From NCBI GenBank assembly GCA_018881555.1, contig JACAXG010000013.1, positions 8,594,191-8,658,190 on the forward strand: 64,000 nt of DNA. Direction: 5' to 3'. Origin of the DNA: Amblyornis subalaris. Taxonomy: Eukaryota; Chordata; Aves; Passeriformes; Ptilonorhynchidae. Position 1 is the stretch's first letter. Every line of letters starts with the position of its first letter. This document shows, in pieces, positions 39,076-53,300 of the stretch. The position numbers were made by a program, and so were the translations under genes. Below the pieces are notes generated by a model, which saw only the letters and a program-made list of their open reading frames with translations, had not been told where the DNA came from and did no database searches.

Positions 39076-41514
39076 TATTATTATTTTTGTTAATGTGGGC
39101 ATGCAAGTNTCTGAGTCCTCCCTCTGAATTCCCCATACTGTTCAGACTGACTTTGCTTATTAAGGTCACAGTGAAAATGAAAACAGCAGCTGGAATTTTG
39201 GTACAGAAAAACCTGCTCCATGACTCTGCCGTTTCCCTCGTGTCTCATGGAATTCACTGCTCAGCTGGTGTGGACTGATGGGCTTTGATAGCTGTGTTGT
39301 GTATGCACAGGTCTTTCTACAATATTGCACCTCACTTTTTATTTACTCTGCCTTGCTTTCATTTCTCTTTGGATTAAGACAAGCAAACCAACAAAAATAA
39401 AAAATTTAGCAATCTTAAACCAGTTTCAGAGCATCCGTTTGCTAATATCACTGTTACCAAGATATAGAAAAACTGTGAGTCTCACTTTAAAGTTCTCACA
39501 GTAATGTAGGAATTAAATTGAGTTTATTTGCACAATTAATTCCCTAAAAACAAACATAATCAATTTTTAGCTGCTGTTTCTACTGAATTGCTGATGAAAT
39601 GGAATTCATCCAGTGGTCATATCTAAAATATTNCAACTGTCTTCTAATCTAATGAGCTGTTTCAACTTTTTTCATTCTAAAACCTACGTATATTTCTGTT
39701 GTTTGCNTCACTTGCAAAATTTCACACAACCTTAATTTTTTTCATGTTTTGTGAAGGANTGTATCCCATGCTAAACAGTATTACAGTTAGTAAAAATTTT
39801 AATTCACAAAATGTATAAGCATTAGCTCTAACCAGTGACTGCTATACCTGGGCAACTGATCCCAATTTTTCAGTGGCATGGAAAAGAAATCACAGAACTT
39901 TTAAGATGTTTTAAGCCAAGTTCAATCCATCACATTTTTTTAACTTTGCTCACTATGGAGGACCCTGCCGGCATGGAGTAAATAGCTTGACTTCTTAGCA
40001 GAAAAATAAAGAAGGTCAAATACAATTTTATTAACAAGTATTTGGGGTATTTTCCCACATTAGGAAATTAATTATATTTCTTTTGATCTTGAAAGGCTTT
40101 GCTGAATCATTGTTTGTTCCTTTTTCTTTTTTTTGAGACTGAAAATTTTTAGGAATTCTGAGGAATAAATTGCAAACACCTGAGGCCAAAACCTGCTGGT
40201 GTTTATGTGTTTCCAGATGGCAAATATATGAGGGACTGGAAAAAGTAAATGAACACCAATGTCTATATAATATTTTTGTTTTTAGCAAAAACAAAATGGA
40301 GAAATGTGTAGAAGAAGCCTTAATGGGCCAAATACTGGCTAAAATTTGTGATCATAGTTTCTTAACACTGAAATTAAGGGCTTTGTGGCTGGCAGGAGGA
40401 GTGGGGTGGGATGAAATGAATGCAAGCAATGATTTCCATTGTGAAGGTTTCCAGGAATTTCTGCTTTCTTATCAGCTGCCAGGTTATCACCGTGTTGATA
40501 ATGGCACAAATGCCCTCTCCCTCTGACCAAGTAACGGGGACAAACAGGGCATGGGATGTTCATGTGGAGCTGAAAAAGCCATGGGAAGAAGATGGACAGG
40601 ATGGGGATGGGTCTTCTTGGGGCTCAGCACCAGCTGCTGGCTGCGTTTTACCCCTGCTGCCTTTGTGCCNTGTTGTTTGTGCTGGCTGAACCCCTCTGGG
40701 ATCTACTTCAGTGAAAATAACCAGAACAGCTGCCAGTTTGTGGGCAGGGGTAGAAGCAGCAGTGAGGGGTCTCCATGAGCTCTGAGACATTCTCTTCCCA
40801 GCGCAGAGGAATGGCCATGGATTCACCAAGGGTTGCACAAGGATNCTGGCTTTTTCCTTCACATTGCAACTAATATATAATGCGCTTTTTCAAAAAAACT
40901 ATGGAAACCTTCCCATCCATAGCGTCTTTTTCCAGATTTCTTTTTAAAGGATATTTGGTTAAAATCAGTTACACTTCCAAAGCAGTCTGCCCTCTTTCCC
41001 TTAAGGTGGAGGAGAGGAAGAGACATCCCTGGAGCCCCTCGACCCTATCCTGCATGCCACGTGCAGCTCCTGGGATGCTCCTCATCCCCTCTCTGGCCCA
41101 TTTAGTCTTGACTCTGCTTCCTTTACTCACACAGTGAGACCTTATTCAGCAAATGGGCTGTTTGAAAGATGAGTCCATTCCCAGCGTAATGTATTGTTTC
41201 TCTTAGATTTAACTTTAGCTGATCCCTATAGTATGAATTTTTTAGCAGGACAGTGTAATCTGTCTGGGAGATCTTGACAACAGAGTCCAGAAGGAAAGTG
41301 GAAACTTCTCAAACTCAGGATTTAAATGCACACCAATGAGGATGTGTTGTGGCCACAGGTGATCTGCAGAGAGGGCCAAATCCTACCAGGCACCACTGAC
41401 CTTTTCTCCTGAGAAAGGAAAATGCTTGGCATCATCTGGGCACTCATCATCACCATCCAGCTCCTCAGGGACATTCTGCAGGTGTTCTGGCCAGCTCCTG
41501 GCCCTGCTGCTCAG
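39076..41514. other. Non-coding spacer, nothing recognised
   Basis: The longest frame is 118 codons (40170-40526, plus). It has ordinary amino-acid composition but no recognised domain, no start-associated promoter and no clear splice signals, so I do not annotate it as a gene. Confidence 0.55.
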
Positions 41515-41797
41515 TCATAGAAGCATGGAATGGTTTGGTTTGAAAGGAACCTTAACAACAACCTAGTCCCAGCCCCGTGCTATGGGCAGGGACCCCTTTG
41601 ACTGGACTAGGTTCACCAAGCCCCATGCAATCTGGCCTTGAACACTTCCAGGGATNGGGCAGCCACAGCTTCTCTGGGCAACCTGTGCCAGTGCCTTGCC
41701 ATCCTCACAGGGAAGAATTTCTTCCTAAATTTGAATTTAAACTTCCCATCTTTCAGTTTAAAGCCATTCCCCTGTTCTTTCACTACATACCTTGTAA
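41515..41797 (-). mobile_element. CR1 3' fragment, antisense orientation
   Basis: The + strand reads the reverse complement from the tail ('tcatagaagcatggaatggt') through 'gctatgggcagggacccctt', 'cttgaacacttccagggat', 'agcttctctgggcaacctgt' and 'tcctcacagggaagaatttc' to 'aaagccattcccctgttctt'. It covers the same part of the element as the copy at 21331. Confidence 0.95.
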
Positions 41798-41874
41798 GTC
41801 ACAGCTGCAATATGGATACCAGGGCCAAGAAACAGAAATGGGTCTTTCNCACTCAAGGAAAAATGAGAGTTTGT

Positions 41875-41895
41875 GGTTGTTGTTGTTGTTGTGTT
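41875..41895. repeat. (GTT)n microsatellite
   Basis: A perfect GTT run of about six units with an imperfect end (GTGTTG). Confidence 0.9.
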
Positions 41896-43280
41896 GCCAA
41901 GTCTACAGATCAACCCTTTCCAAGCAGATCTTGTGGAGACATGGATTTTCATTTATTCAACTGCTTGACAAATCTGTGGATGGTTGCAAATGATTGTCAT
42001 ATTAGTGATAACAGGAGAGTTTACCCTGTNGTGTGGGTCTCTGGAGACCACAGTGATATAAATAATCCAAGGAACAACACACAAAAGTGTTACACACCAT
42101 AGCCCAATGCCAAGGGAATTCTAACACAAAAGAACNGGAATACAAAAGAAATTTTTGCTTGATACAAGTTTTGTTTGATTCATAAATAAGACTGATCCAT
42201 ATAAAAGGATTAAACTTTATCAAACAATAGTGATAGTCTGATTTCAGTGACCTGAAAGTCTGAATGGACTCAAACTTTAAATAATGTTGTCTTTTAAGTT
42301 TGAATTTAAAAAGAAAACCTCTTCGAACAACAGAACTTGCAAGGAAATTATACTGTGGCTCATTAAAGAAATTTTGTATTCTCAGCACTTTTTTATAAAG
42401 AAAAAAGGCAATCAAAAATTTTGCAATCTGTTTTAACTTTAAAGCTTTAGATTACTTAAGTGCTTTGATAATNTGAAGAAGGCTCCATAAGAAAAATGGA
42501 ACAAATTAATTTCTTGGTCATTTTCCAAAATTTCTTCAAAGACTCATTTTATTATTTTATGCTGGACAAGTAATCCAGATTATGAGATCGGTTCAAATTT
42601 AACAAATGTTGAAGTCCTAAAAGTGTAACTGAAAGCATATAAATGAAGAGAACAGTTACTGGGCTCAGGGAATTGGGATTAGGGTGAATTGCATGTGATT
42701 TTGGCAAGGATTTAGACCACTTTTGACACTGATATTTCAATTAAATTCTGTTTATTTTAATTTTTCTTCTAGTTANCCACTTCTACAGCTTGATCCTCAC
42801 CGTACTGCCTCATTCCTGTTAATTTATTTTGATGGAGTACATCTTGANTCACGGAGTTATGGAGGTGGACAGCTAAACTACTCCAAATTAGCTGGGTTTG
42901 CGTGTACGTGAGGATTAATGGATAGAAGAACTACCACCAGCTGAGATTTACAGATGCTTCCTTTCTCTATAACATGATGGGTTTTGATGAATATGATGGA
43001 ACAGAAAGGATCAGATTAGCTTCTGGTCAAGAGCAGATGCCTCTTGCATCCTGAAAGTCAGAGGGCTTCTGCCGGCTGNTTGCCACGACCCATCCAAACT
43101 CTGGTAAGTAACTGTGAAAGTTTGTGTGCTCTGATTCACTTCAAACAATGTGTTGTGCAATGTCTGTAGAGAACAAAAGCCTATCAATAATCAAGGGGTT
43201 GTGGTTAAAAAAATTAATGGCTCTCAATATAAAATTGGATCTCCAGGTCTTCACTCATCCACTTCAGAACTAGTTCAAAG

Positions 43281-43343
43281 CTATCTGAGGTAATAAAAGA
43301 CCTTGCTAAAATAAAAGACCTATCCAAGCTAATAAAAAACTTG
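43281..43343. repeat. Imperfect tandem, unit about 21-25 bp
   Basis: Two related units, 'ctatctgaggtaataaaaga' plus 'ccttg' and 'ctatccaagctaataaaaaa' plus 'cttg', flank a shorter copy that keeps 'aaaataaaagac'. It probably arose by local slippage. No function is evident. Confidence 0.6.
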
Positions 43344-44452
43344 ACAGAGTTACTGTGTGTCATTTTCCAGGGAGCTGTAACTACTGCGTTATAGCCAGTT
43401 CATTGAGAACTAAGTACAGAGCACAAACACTGACGAAGCTTTGGAAGAGGGATGAATTATGGGTGGATCAGATACAGACACAAAAGTGCTGTGTTGGAGG
43501 TTAAAGCCATTGCAGGAGCTGAATGCCTTTGCTGCATAGAAAAGGATGTGACAATGAGTTTCATTTAAAGACGGAATTCATTTGCCACGGGAACAATGAG
43601 GTTTTGCTTTTTTAATCAAAATGCAGACAAGTAATTTCTTAGGCAAGCAAAGCTCTGAATTATGCTAGGGAAGATATAACGTGAGTAAACAGTCTTTTCT
43701 GTAATACAGCTNTAAAATATTATATTATACATATACATGAAATAAAGAAGTGATTGAACTTGTCATTTAATTGTATTATCAGATTTGTAGCTTGTGAAAA
43801 TGTCAGGGAAAATAACACAGTACGTAGAATGGGCCGATTTATTAATTGTGGATAATTTTTGAGCCAACTCCAGTCATTGCCATTGTATTTCTTATTTATA
43901 GGTATTCATCAAGTTGCTTGGATAAATAATTTTCAACCAGCATGTTGGTTTTTTATGGTTTTCCCATTTTGATTGCATCCCGGTTGTCTACCAGGATCAG
44001 AGACGGTCTTTGAGGTCACACAGCATCATTTCTACCTGGATGTTTTCTGCCTGTTTCCTGCATAATTTCTGCCTCTTACATTTCCAGTAACCTTTAATAT
44101 CTGGCCAGTTTGAGCTTTTTGATGATGTAATATTTGTGACACTAAATATTTGTAAACTTCCAAAGAACAGGAGAAAAGGGTTCATTTATTCATGAGTATT
44201 TTTCTAACTCTTGCCCACTTCTTCCCAGCTCTATTATAGCTGGCTTCAATTGCTTCTTAAAATTGAATCACAGAAAAACTTCAGTTAGACCAGTTGTACT
44301 TGGGGCCAAATCTTGGTCTAGATATTCATTTTCACTCCCACAAAAATTGGGAGTTTTATATGAATAAGAACTTAAGACTCAAACCTATTACCTAACAAAG
44401 CAACAAAGTCAGTTGGAGCTTGATTTGAGCCATCAATACGTGCTTGAAGCAT

Positions 44453-44478
44453 GTTATTGTTATTGTTATTGTTATTAT
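44453..44478. repeat. (GTTATT)n microsatellite
   Basis: About four units of GTTATT end in TTATTATTTT. Confidence 0.9.
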
Positions 44479-45624
44479 TTTCACCAGAAAAGGTACAGTG
44501 ACTTGGAGGTTACTACTTACATGAGGAGCAACATTANGGTCCCTGCTCTCAGCAAGAACGCCCCAAATAAAGCCTCACCCACAGAGATGTCCTGGTCAGG
44601 GTGTCTCTGTGCATTTTTAGGTATACAGAAATATTANGAATGTCTAGAAACAATTTGGAGAAAATCTGGTCACCTGAGATGGAGCAATCGAGTGCTGCTG
44701 GAGCGAGGGCTGCACATACTCTCCAGCAGGATTTTCAAAACTAGATCCAANGTAGGTCTTGGAGCACAGAAGTTGCTGTATTTTGAAAATATTTCAAGGC
44801 CAGAATNTAGTTTTGGTAATCTTGTCACATCTGCAAGTGAATGAGAGCGATATGGGGGAGCTAATCAGAAGCTCTTNCTCTCTTCCCAGGGGATCAGCTC
44901 TCCATGCGGCGCTAACAGCTCCCCACAAAGCTCTTGTCTANCCAGTGTGGGGCAAATCATCTCTTGTGTGAGGTGGAAAGACAACTGGGGTCTTGAAGNG
45001 TGGGGCAGGAGGAAAATGGAAAGTTTTATCCACTTCACATGGGAATGATGCTGTAAAAATAGGTTCTGTCCTGGTTTTAGAAGTCTTTTATATCNAATTT
45101 TGTCAGGTTCATGCCTTGACTCCAGCATCCCTATAAAGGTAAGGACCTCTAAACTTGGCCATATTTCCTCTTTATGCTGTGGCTGTTTTTAAGTTTAAAG
45201 CTCTAGTTATTTCCAGAAACTTGTTTGTATGTTGCTTGGTAAGCCGNGAGTGAACAATTTTNCCTGTTTTCATATTTCAGTTTGGGNCTNNAGGCAGGGA
45301 GAGAGTATTTAAATGCAGATACTAGATGGTACCCATTGCCCCAGGGAAGACATNGTTGCAAAATCTTCATTAAGGTCATGTGAGAGGCAAAAGAGGAAAA
45401 AAAGGATTCATTTCTTCATGTTATTCATAGACAGGAATACATTGTCTTGAATATTAGCTGTGGGTCTTGTCCCTCGAGATCTGAACACGCTGACAATGAG
45501 GAGTTTTGAACAGGTTCCCAGCCATTAGGGAGTTACACAATACACGAAGAAGGTGAGATGAGAGTAGGGACTAGATCTGTCCCCATTCTCTTATTTCTTC
45601 CTGTTTAAAATGCATCAATATTGA

Positions 45625-45660
45625 GGAAAAAAAAAAAAAAAGGAAAGAAAGAAAGAAAAA
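45625..45660. repeat. A-run followed by (AAAG)n
   Basis: A run of about 15 A leads into GGAAAGAAAGAAAGAAAAA. An A-run passing into AAAG repeats is typical of a decayed retroposed tail, but no retroposed gene is recognisable on its 5' side. Confidence 0.85.
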
Positions 45661-47088
45661 NACAGAATAGTGGCGGATTTTGTAACCCATCAGAGAAAAA
45701 GGAGAAACAAGATGTATAGAGCCTGNAGCTGACATTAACTTTTTCCTTTCTTTTCCACCTGAATCTGAGCTAATAGGAATAATAACTATTTTTTCTGCCC
45801 ACTGACCCAAAAGATGTGTGTTCTTGTGCTAATCCACTTCTACTGGTATTGACTGCTGGTCCCCACGGGTTTGCCTTGCGGAGTCAGAAATAAATTACCC
45901 ATCCGAATCAATGAAACTCATGCCTGTGGTTTACACAGATGTAGCTCTATCACCCATACACAAGCGATAAGTGCTTGCAAAGTACTTCCACACCTCATCT
46001 CTTAAGCGTGTAAGGATGTTCAAGCCACCCTTGGGANAAACCCACTCATCAGCATATGGTCCCTTTCAGACCACTGCTCTGCTTTGTAGTGCTGTTGGAT
46101 TAGAGAAAGTAAAGTATCTTCAAAAACAGCATTGCTTTGGCTCCTTGCTATGGAAACAAAACAATAAGTTAANTGAAGGTCGTGATGCTGATGTCTTGGT
46201 GACACTGAGGTTACTGCACTCCCTCAAAGCTCAAATTAAAACTGAGAAAGCACAGCTACTTCACAGCCTGTGTTGCACCTGGTANGCCTTGATTTTTAGT
46301 TAGATTGGTTCATTATTTATAAGCTGCCAGGTGTAGAGAGTTCACTGACTGCAGGATTTGTGTTGTGAGTGAAAGAAGAACTAAGTCACCTCTTGGGCAG
46401 CTGCCTCATGATTTGAGAGATTCTCCAGTATCATTAAAACCCACGAAGAGGGATGTATGTACCAAGGGTGTGCCAATAAGTTGTGGAAGTGATTCAAGAA
46501 TTCAGCAGCAGCACTAGTATTATTTAAAGCCAAGTCAAGAAACCTCAGGCTGAAAGGAGCTCTGAGAGAAAATTCTTGAAGATGCTGGGTTTGTATGCTG
46601 GAAATCTCTGCTGAAGTATGGGCAGCCACATNCAGCAGTGTCACCCAGAACATTCACAACCACAACAGAGCAGACACAGGGTAGGTGAAATGTCTCTGTT
46701 CTGACCTCATTGGGAGCTGTCATGAGGGTGAGAATGAAATAAGAGACCTTTTACATATTATTTAATACCCAGCAGTGACTGTTNGTCATAATATCCTATG
46801 TGTGATTTTCAACAGAACTTCTGCTTCTAGACAGAAAGTAAGACTTTCTAGATCAGTTTTCACTATTGATTCNGAATCTGAGCCTCTGCTTTGCTCTTTT
46901 AGCAAGAAGTCAGCTGAAGACTTGTTACTTTCAATAGCATCAAAATATACATATCCCAATCTGATTGCCTGATTCCATGACCATGAAAGTGGTCACGGAT
47001 TTAGCTCGTTATNCTCACTAAGTGATGCTCCTTTTTCTAGAGGCTGTAGACAAACTACAAAACTGTCTAAAACTGTAGACAAAATTAT

Positions 47089-47394
47089 GTAGATGGGACC
47101 TCTGGAGGTCATCTAGCCCAACATTCTGNTCAAGGCAGGGTCTGCCAGAGCAANTTGATCAGAGCCTCATCCACTCAAATTTTAAATATCTTGAGGAAAG
47201 GTCCTACAACCTCTTTGAGTCCTTATTCCCATCTTTAACTGCCCTTGGGGTTATTTTTCCCTTCCTTCTATCCCTGTTGCACTCTTGGCCATGCACATTT
47301 GCTGTGTGCCCGTGGGACACACTGGGTCCATCTTGCTGCCCTCGCTCTCTACCTGCAAGTGCAGTGATGTCCCTCCTGAGCCTTTCCTTCTAAA
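47089..47394 (-). mobile_element. Older diverged CR1 fragment, antisense orientation
   Basis: The + strand carries 'gggacctctggaggtcatct', 'agcccaacattctg', 'cctacaacctcttt', 'cctgttgcactcttggccat' and 'gtccctcctgagcctttcct'. These match the reverse complement of CR1 in the subfamily that uses 'TGGAGGTCATCTAGTCCAACC'. Divergence and small deletions are clearly greater than in the other copies, so it is an older insertion. Confidence 0.88.
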
Positions 47395-50300
47395 GGAAGA
47401 ACTTACTTAGATAAGCCTTTATTTTCTCATTCATGAAATTACAGCATAGCAAATGTCATTAGTGCAGCACAACCGTAAAGAAATCTGGGTTATTTTAATT
47501 CATTGTAATATTTTCTCCATCTGTGTTTGTAAATAGCCATTACAGGGAGCAGTAATTGTGCCATTACTTTTCATACAAAACTTCTGTTGGCTCTCTGCAA
47601 ACTGTACACTTTCAATTAATGAATTCCTAATTTTGGCTTTGCTGTGACCCATTTTGGTTCCTTCCACTCCTGAGTAACCCTCAGCAGTGTGACCCTGACG
47701 CTCCTAAAGGCAGAAGATGAANCTGAAGTTTGTCCCGAGGAGCTGAATAAGAGGCAGGTGAAAGCTGTGTTGAACTGAAAGGATGCTGAAGGAAGAGGTC
47801 TTTGTCTCATGGCACAGCGGCTGTGACAGCACATGGCTATGCACCAGTTCATGGTGCAAACAAACCCTTGGGGCTGGGCTGGGGTTTCCAGCCCTTCTCT
47901 CTGTTGTGCGGCTGTTGGTGCCTCCTTTCAATCAGCTTAAGTAGCTCCCTGTGACTTGTAGTGGCATATTTGCATTGCAGCACAGATGTACCCAGTGTAA
48001 CATCAGATACAACTCTGCAAAGCCAACATCTGGTCCCATTAAATGTGGTANAAATACTGTTATTGGTTCCAGTAGGCCTGGTAGCTCATTTATTTATTTT
48101 GCTTTTTTTTCTAGAGAAAATAAAAGTCACTCATATGATTGAGTGACCTGTCAGAGCTCTGACCCATAGGTTTGGTTGCAGGGCAATGACATGGCTGCTT
48201 GTGTGACTTCCCTGGCCAGACTTTATGCTTTCTTCCAGGTCACTATCTATTATTTTCAGAACTGAAAATTCAAAGATCTGAAATCACCTAATAGGTTGAG
48301 GGAGACAATGCCTTATAAAAATGTTATTGCTATTGACTTTGTGGAAGATTTGATTACAATGAATTGGCAGGGAAATGATTTAATGCTAAACACTGACAAC
48401 TGTAATATCCAAGTGTAATTCTGAACAATAAGAGACAAGAGAAAAAAATGCATTTCCTTTTATTGCAGCAGAGGCTGTTGCTAAAGGGATAACAGAGACT
48501 CAGTGTAGTAACTACTAAGAGTGATACGTTTGTGTTGGAAGAGTTACAGTGAAATTTTTGCCAAACACGAAAAATATATAAGGAAAAAGTAATTCCATAA
48601 GCAGCTGAAACAAATCTAAAACTAATTTTTTACCCCTTAAAACATTTTATCAACAACTGCTACAAATGAGTTGCCATAAATAAGGCAAAATAACCAAAAT
48701 CAATTGTCTACACCAGGTCCCAAGACAGATTTGTTGAAGCCATTTAACACCTTACTTTCTCATTGGTGTGTGCTTGAGCCTTAAGCATGAGGAATTTTGA
48801 CTACTGGCTCAAACTACGGTCCCAAAAATTCTTTGTCATGCTCGATTATTTCCCCACTTTCTCTCTTCTCCCTTGCATTTCATCCCAGCCAGAGATTTAT
48901 AACCTGTTGTTTCAGTTCAGCTCGAGATTGTGCTACAGCACAGCCAAATAGCTGTCCACAAGAAAGTAAAAATCTTAGTACGATTCCAACCAGAGACTCT
49001 TTATCTTTAAAATACGGCATTCTGAAGCCTAATGTCCTCCGGTTTTATTAGCTCTTCTAGAGGGGTGCTNAGCCGGCAAGTGCAGCATCTGCCACCAGCT
49101 CCTGCAGCCTTAACAGCCTCAGTGCAAACTTCCCAGCCTGGGCACAAATTTTACAGGGCACAGTGGGTGGTGGAGGTGAGTTTTGCTGTTCCCAGATTTC
49201 CGGTTCCTCCAGGATCCAGGCACTGCAGCAGTGCACAGGATGCAACCCTTTCCTGGGACAAGGGGAACATGGTACCTCGGTCACTGCAGAGAGCAGTGGT
49301 CCCTGCCCGTCTCTGGGAAACCACNCTTTTTGGAGGGAAACCATCCTTTTCACCCCCCTTCAAGGGAAGAGGAGAGGCTGCTGTTATGGTTCAGANCCAA
49401 TTCTTCACATGACCACAGCAGGTATAAACCCTGCATAGGAGGCTGTCATGAAGAGGGGACTCTGCANGGCCAGTGACACTAATTTACCATGAGGGGAATA
49501 TTTCAGCCTAAGTGGTCTCTACTGCATATAAAACACTCAGTATCAGTGACATTTGCTTCTCTTAGTGGTAAAATTTATTTATTTGTGAAGTAGATCTTAA
49601 TCTATCTCAGAGTGGTGGTTTTAGTTTTTCACAGTAACATTTATAATGATTGAAAGTGTAGGCTGGAGAGGACGTCTTTCCGTAGCAATGAACAAAAATA
49701 AGAATAACTTTTCAGTATTACCATATATCAATAGCCAATTATTTTTGTAAGGATGGGTTCTGGCTGGCTGCTAATGGACTGACAATGAGATAAGTCTTCC
49801 ATGAGAGAAACCATCGTTTTAAAGATGGAGTGGCTGGCCTTTTAATTTTAAGGTATTACCAAAATCACACCTTTCACCTTTAAAAATTGTAAATGATCAC
49901 AGTCTTGTCCTAAATCATTTAATTGCTGTTTCAACTGAGCCTGGCTCATGTTTTGCAGGGGTTTGTCTTTCTTAGCACTGATGGTGCCACTTAATTTCTT
50001 AATTTTTCTTGAAGAACGACATCCTCCTNGCTTGTACTCTCCCTCCCAGCTGCTTGCTGGCCATCTGTCTGCAAAGGCAGTTTTANGAATCCGCAGACAA
50101 TTCACCCTTGCTCATATGCATTTCTAGAGCCTGATATACAGCACAGATAGGCACAGGCGCAAAGTAAAACCTATTAAACAATGAGATAAAATGCAAAGAT
50201 GCTTTAGAAAACTTTTTCCAGTGTTTCAGAAAAAGCAGGCTCACATTTCTTNCTGGTTTTTTTCCTTCTGCTTTGGTGCATATTCTTTCATCTTCACCTG

Positions 50301-53300
50301 TTTCATCCGTCTGCCTCTGTCTCTCTGACACAGGGAGTTTTGATGACATGGGTTAGGAGTCCCACGTCTCTCTCTAACTCNGCTAGAGCTCCTTGCTTTA
50401 AACTTCCCTTGAAGACAAGCTTGAATGAAAGATCATCTGATGCTCTAGAATAAGCACCAAGATTTGCCTATGACTAGGCTGTATTTACAAATAGGCAAAG
50501 AGCTTGGGAAAAACCTAAACACTTTGTTGTTATCCATGCTCATGGATCAAAGTTCTTTCTTGTCTTCAGATAAATGCTGTCCGCTGCTTTTGATGATGTC
50601 TGGGAGAAAAGACCACCAAAATCTTCAGAGATGGGTAAAATGAGGAAAATTGGTGCCATTCCCAAAGCCACAAGTTCAGTCAACAGTCACGGGACCTGTT
50701 CCCACTGGTTCTGCCATTAGCCCTATGGTTGGCCGTGTGCCTGTGGTTTCCAGGGCAATGGACATGAGGGGAGCTGCTCAAAATTGCCACATCAATTTGA
50801 ATTCAGGTCTCTGGGGCTATTTATTCAAACACTCTGCATGTTCCCTACANAGCAACAAGCCAGCAGCTCTGACAACTCCCAAGAAATAAGAAATGTGCCT
50901 TGAGTTCCTGTGACATTTTATATTCCAAACTTTGCCCAGTGGCTGATGGTTCNTTCCTCAAAGTGACATATTGATTGTGGGTACACGTAGGGTGAGTATG
51001 ATTGCGTTCAGTATTTTGAGCTCATCATCTGTTATCCCATTCCCATTGTCATCCGAGGCCCAGACACTATCAAATTGGAAGCAGTAGCGTAGAAAATTAC
51101 GAACAAATCAAAAAAGACTACAGCTGTGAAATGAATCAAACCACTGTTTCTACCCTTCGTATTTCCTTTGGTATAAAATCTCTCTCTTTTACAATGTACT
51201 TTTTTGTATTTTGGACTTACAGCTGTGAAGACAGGGATGAAGCACTGCAATCCAGCATCCACCAAGCAGAGCACTCATTTACTCAAACATGACAAAGATA
51301 GAGAAGGATGGGTCACCAAGGCCAGCACTTTTCCTAGATCTATGCCTCAACCCATTTTGACCACCCAAAGTACGTGCCACTGCTGCAGAGGCTCATCCAC
51401 AGGCATTCCAGCTGGAAATGATGTGGGAGAGGAGCACCCAGAGAAACCTCTTCCGTGTTTGCAGCTCTTGACCTTGGTCCTCTCCATTTGCTGCATCTTA
51501 AACGGGGTGATGTGATTAGAAAAGTTCAAGTCAAAGCTCCATGTCAGCTTTTCAGAGCAGCCCCTTGGTTCACGCCTGCTGCACCCCGAGAGCAGGCTCT
51601 GATATGTGTGTGTTTGTATGAAGATGACCACATTAAATTTAAGCAGAAATAAATGGTAATTTAACCGGCACAGATACACAACGCTGACATAATCTCTAAA
51701 GGTTTGAGGNTGCTATTAAATTTGTTCTCCCTATTAATTTGTGAGCAAGAGGATAATGAAAAACTAGCAGCTCTAAAGTTGACATAAAAAGTAAGAGATA
51801 TACAGTTGGCAGGGATAATTTTATGCACCGTCAAAGTGAAAAGGCTTTGCTAAATGTACGTAGGCAAAGATACACNCTGTCATCTTAATGAGCAATTAAA
51901 AGATGGACTTCTAATAATTGAATCATGACTCTTGTCACATTTGTATTTGTTTAACATCTATAGCTTTGATTGAATCTGGTTTTGAGTTCCGATCTTAATC
52001 AGGTCTGATTTAGGCTCTTGGTTCAAACAACTCAAAGTGATGAGCATGAATCTTGTTGTTCTATTACCTTCTCATCTTCTGGTTTCCAGTGAATACAATG
52101 TTCTTTTGAAATCTCATTATTAGTTACCGCATTTAGCTTGCAAGGCTGAACAAGGGGGATAGGTGGGTGATTTGATGATGTTTGAGGTTTGAATTTTCAA
52201 AGANGAAATCTTCTCTTCTTGTTCTGAACATCACTTGCTAGATTTTGGAAGTACTTCAGATGGCTCACATGGTTACCAGTTAATTCCTTTGCTGGTAGAG
52301 CTCAGGGAGTCTTGGCCATGTGCATTGCTCTGTTGTGCTGGTTTTTTACAAATTAAAAAAGAAAAGCTCTGTAAGAGAAGATCATCTGTTCTTTAAAACT
52401 CTTTTCCTTAAACCAACTGCCGTGGTCACCCTTGAATGCGATCTTATCTTCAGTGATACAGAGCTCTGCCTTGCCAATCTGTTTAAAATTTCTCATCAAA
52501 TTCCTGAAGTCCCATCAGTCAAAGCCAGCTAGAGGTTGCANATTTCCAGCTCCTCTCACTGAAGCACACAAGGCTGGGACTTGCCCAAGTCTCTCCTCCT
52601 TCAGAGTCCTCAGATTTGCCCACATCATATTAATCTATTGTCACTTGCAGCTTCAATTACTGCAAACTTTAAGAGTTTTCTGGTTTTAATACATATTTTT
52701 TTAAACTGAANGAATGGGAGGATGGTTAATTCACATTACAGAGAACAGGTTATCCTGTGTTTCCGTAAAAAAAAGAAGAAAATTTATTTTCCCTCTTTCT
52801 CTGCATAAGACTTTTTATGTGCTCAAGTCTGTCTTTAAAATAATCCATTTTTCTCTTCTTTCTAACTACAATCATTGTTTTTTGGGGGGCCTCTTTAATT
52901 CCCAGTTTAAAAGAAAGCAACAGTTATTTTGCTTCAAACACATCCAACACTGAAGATGAGGAATTTATCAGTTTTTCATTGCCAGCCTGNTCAGTTTATT
53001 TCTCCAGTTCTCTAGGAAAGCTGTTTGCTTCGCCCAGCTTCACAGGTGGGTGAACCAGTGTGGGGAGACAGCAGACTCCCTCTCTGAAAAGCTCCCACAG
53101 CATCCCTTCAAAAACACCTCTTGGGATGCAGACATGCTTCCAGGGGACTTTTAAAGGTCTCGGGACAGACTGAAAGCGTTTGAAGGAGAGGGGAAAGGAG
53201 CTGGCTGGAGCTGAGGGTGCAAGGAGAGTTGCCTGCATNCACTTTTTATAAACAAGATTATCAAAAGGTTGGAAAACATCAAAAGATTTTGGACCAAAAT

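Larger units (their letters stand above)
41798..47088. other. Non-coding spacer with microsatellites
   Basis: The block contains GTT, GTTATT and AAAG-type simple repeats (listed separately) and a decayed tandem at 43281-43343. Two plus-strand frames and one minus-strand frame of about 137-154 codons near 41.6-42.4 kb and 44.4 kb are interrupted by N codons; the 41.6 kb pair starts inside CR1. No gene is supported. N density is high around 44.5-45.4 kb. Confidence 0.55.

Noticed and set aside
40170..40526. 118-codon plus-strand frame as a possible small gene
   Set aside because: No signal peptide, domain, promoter or splice context, and its length is within chance expectation over 64 kb and six frames.
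41577..42102. Two overlapping frames of 138 and 154 codons
   Set aside because: Both begin inside an antisense CR1 and run through a GTT microsatellite; several codons contain N.
45625..45660. Poly-A/AAAG tail as evidence of a processed pseudogene
   Set aside because: No exon-derived sequence or polyadenylation signal is recognisable on its 5' side.
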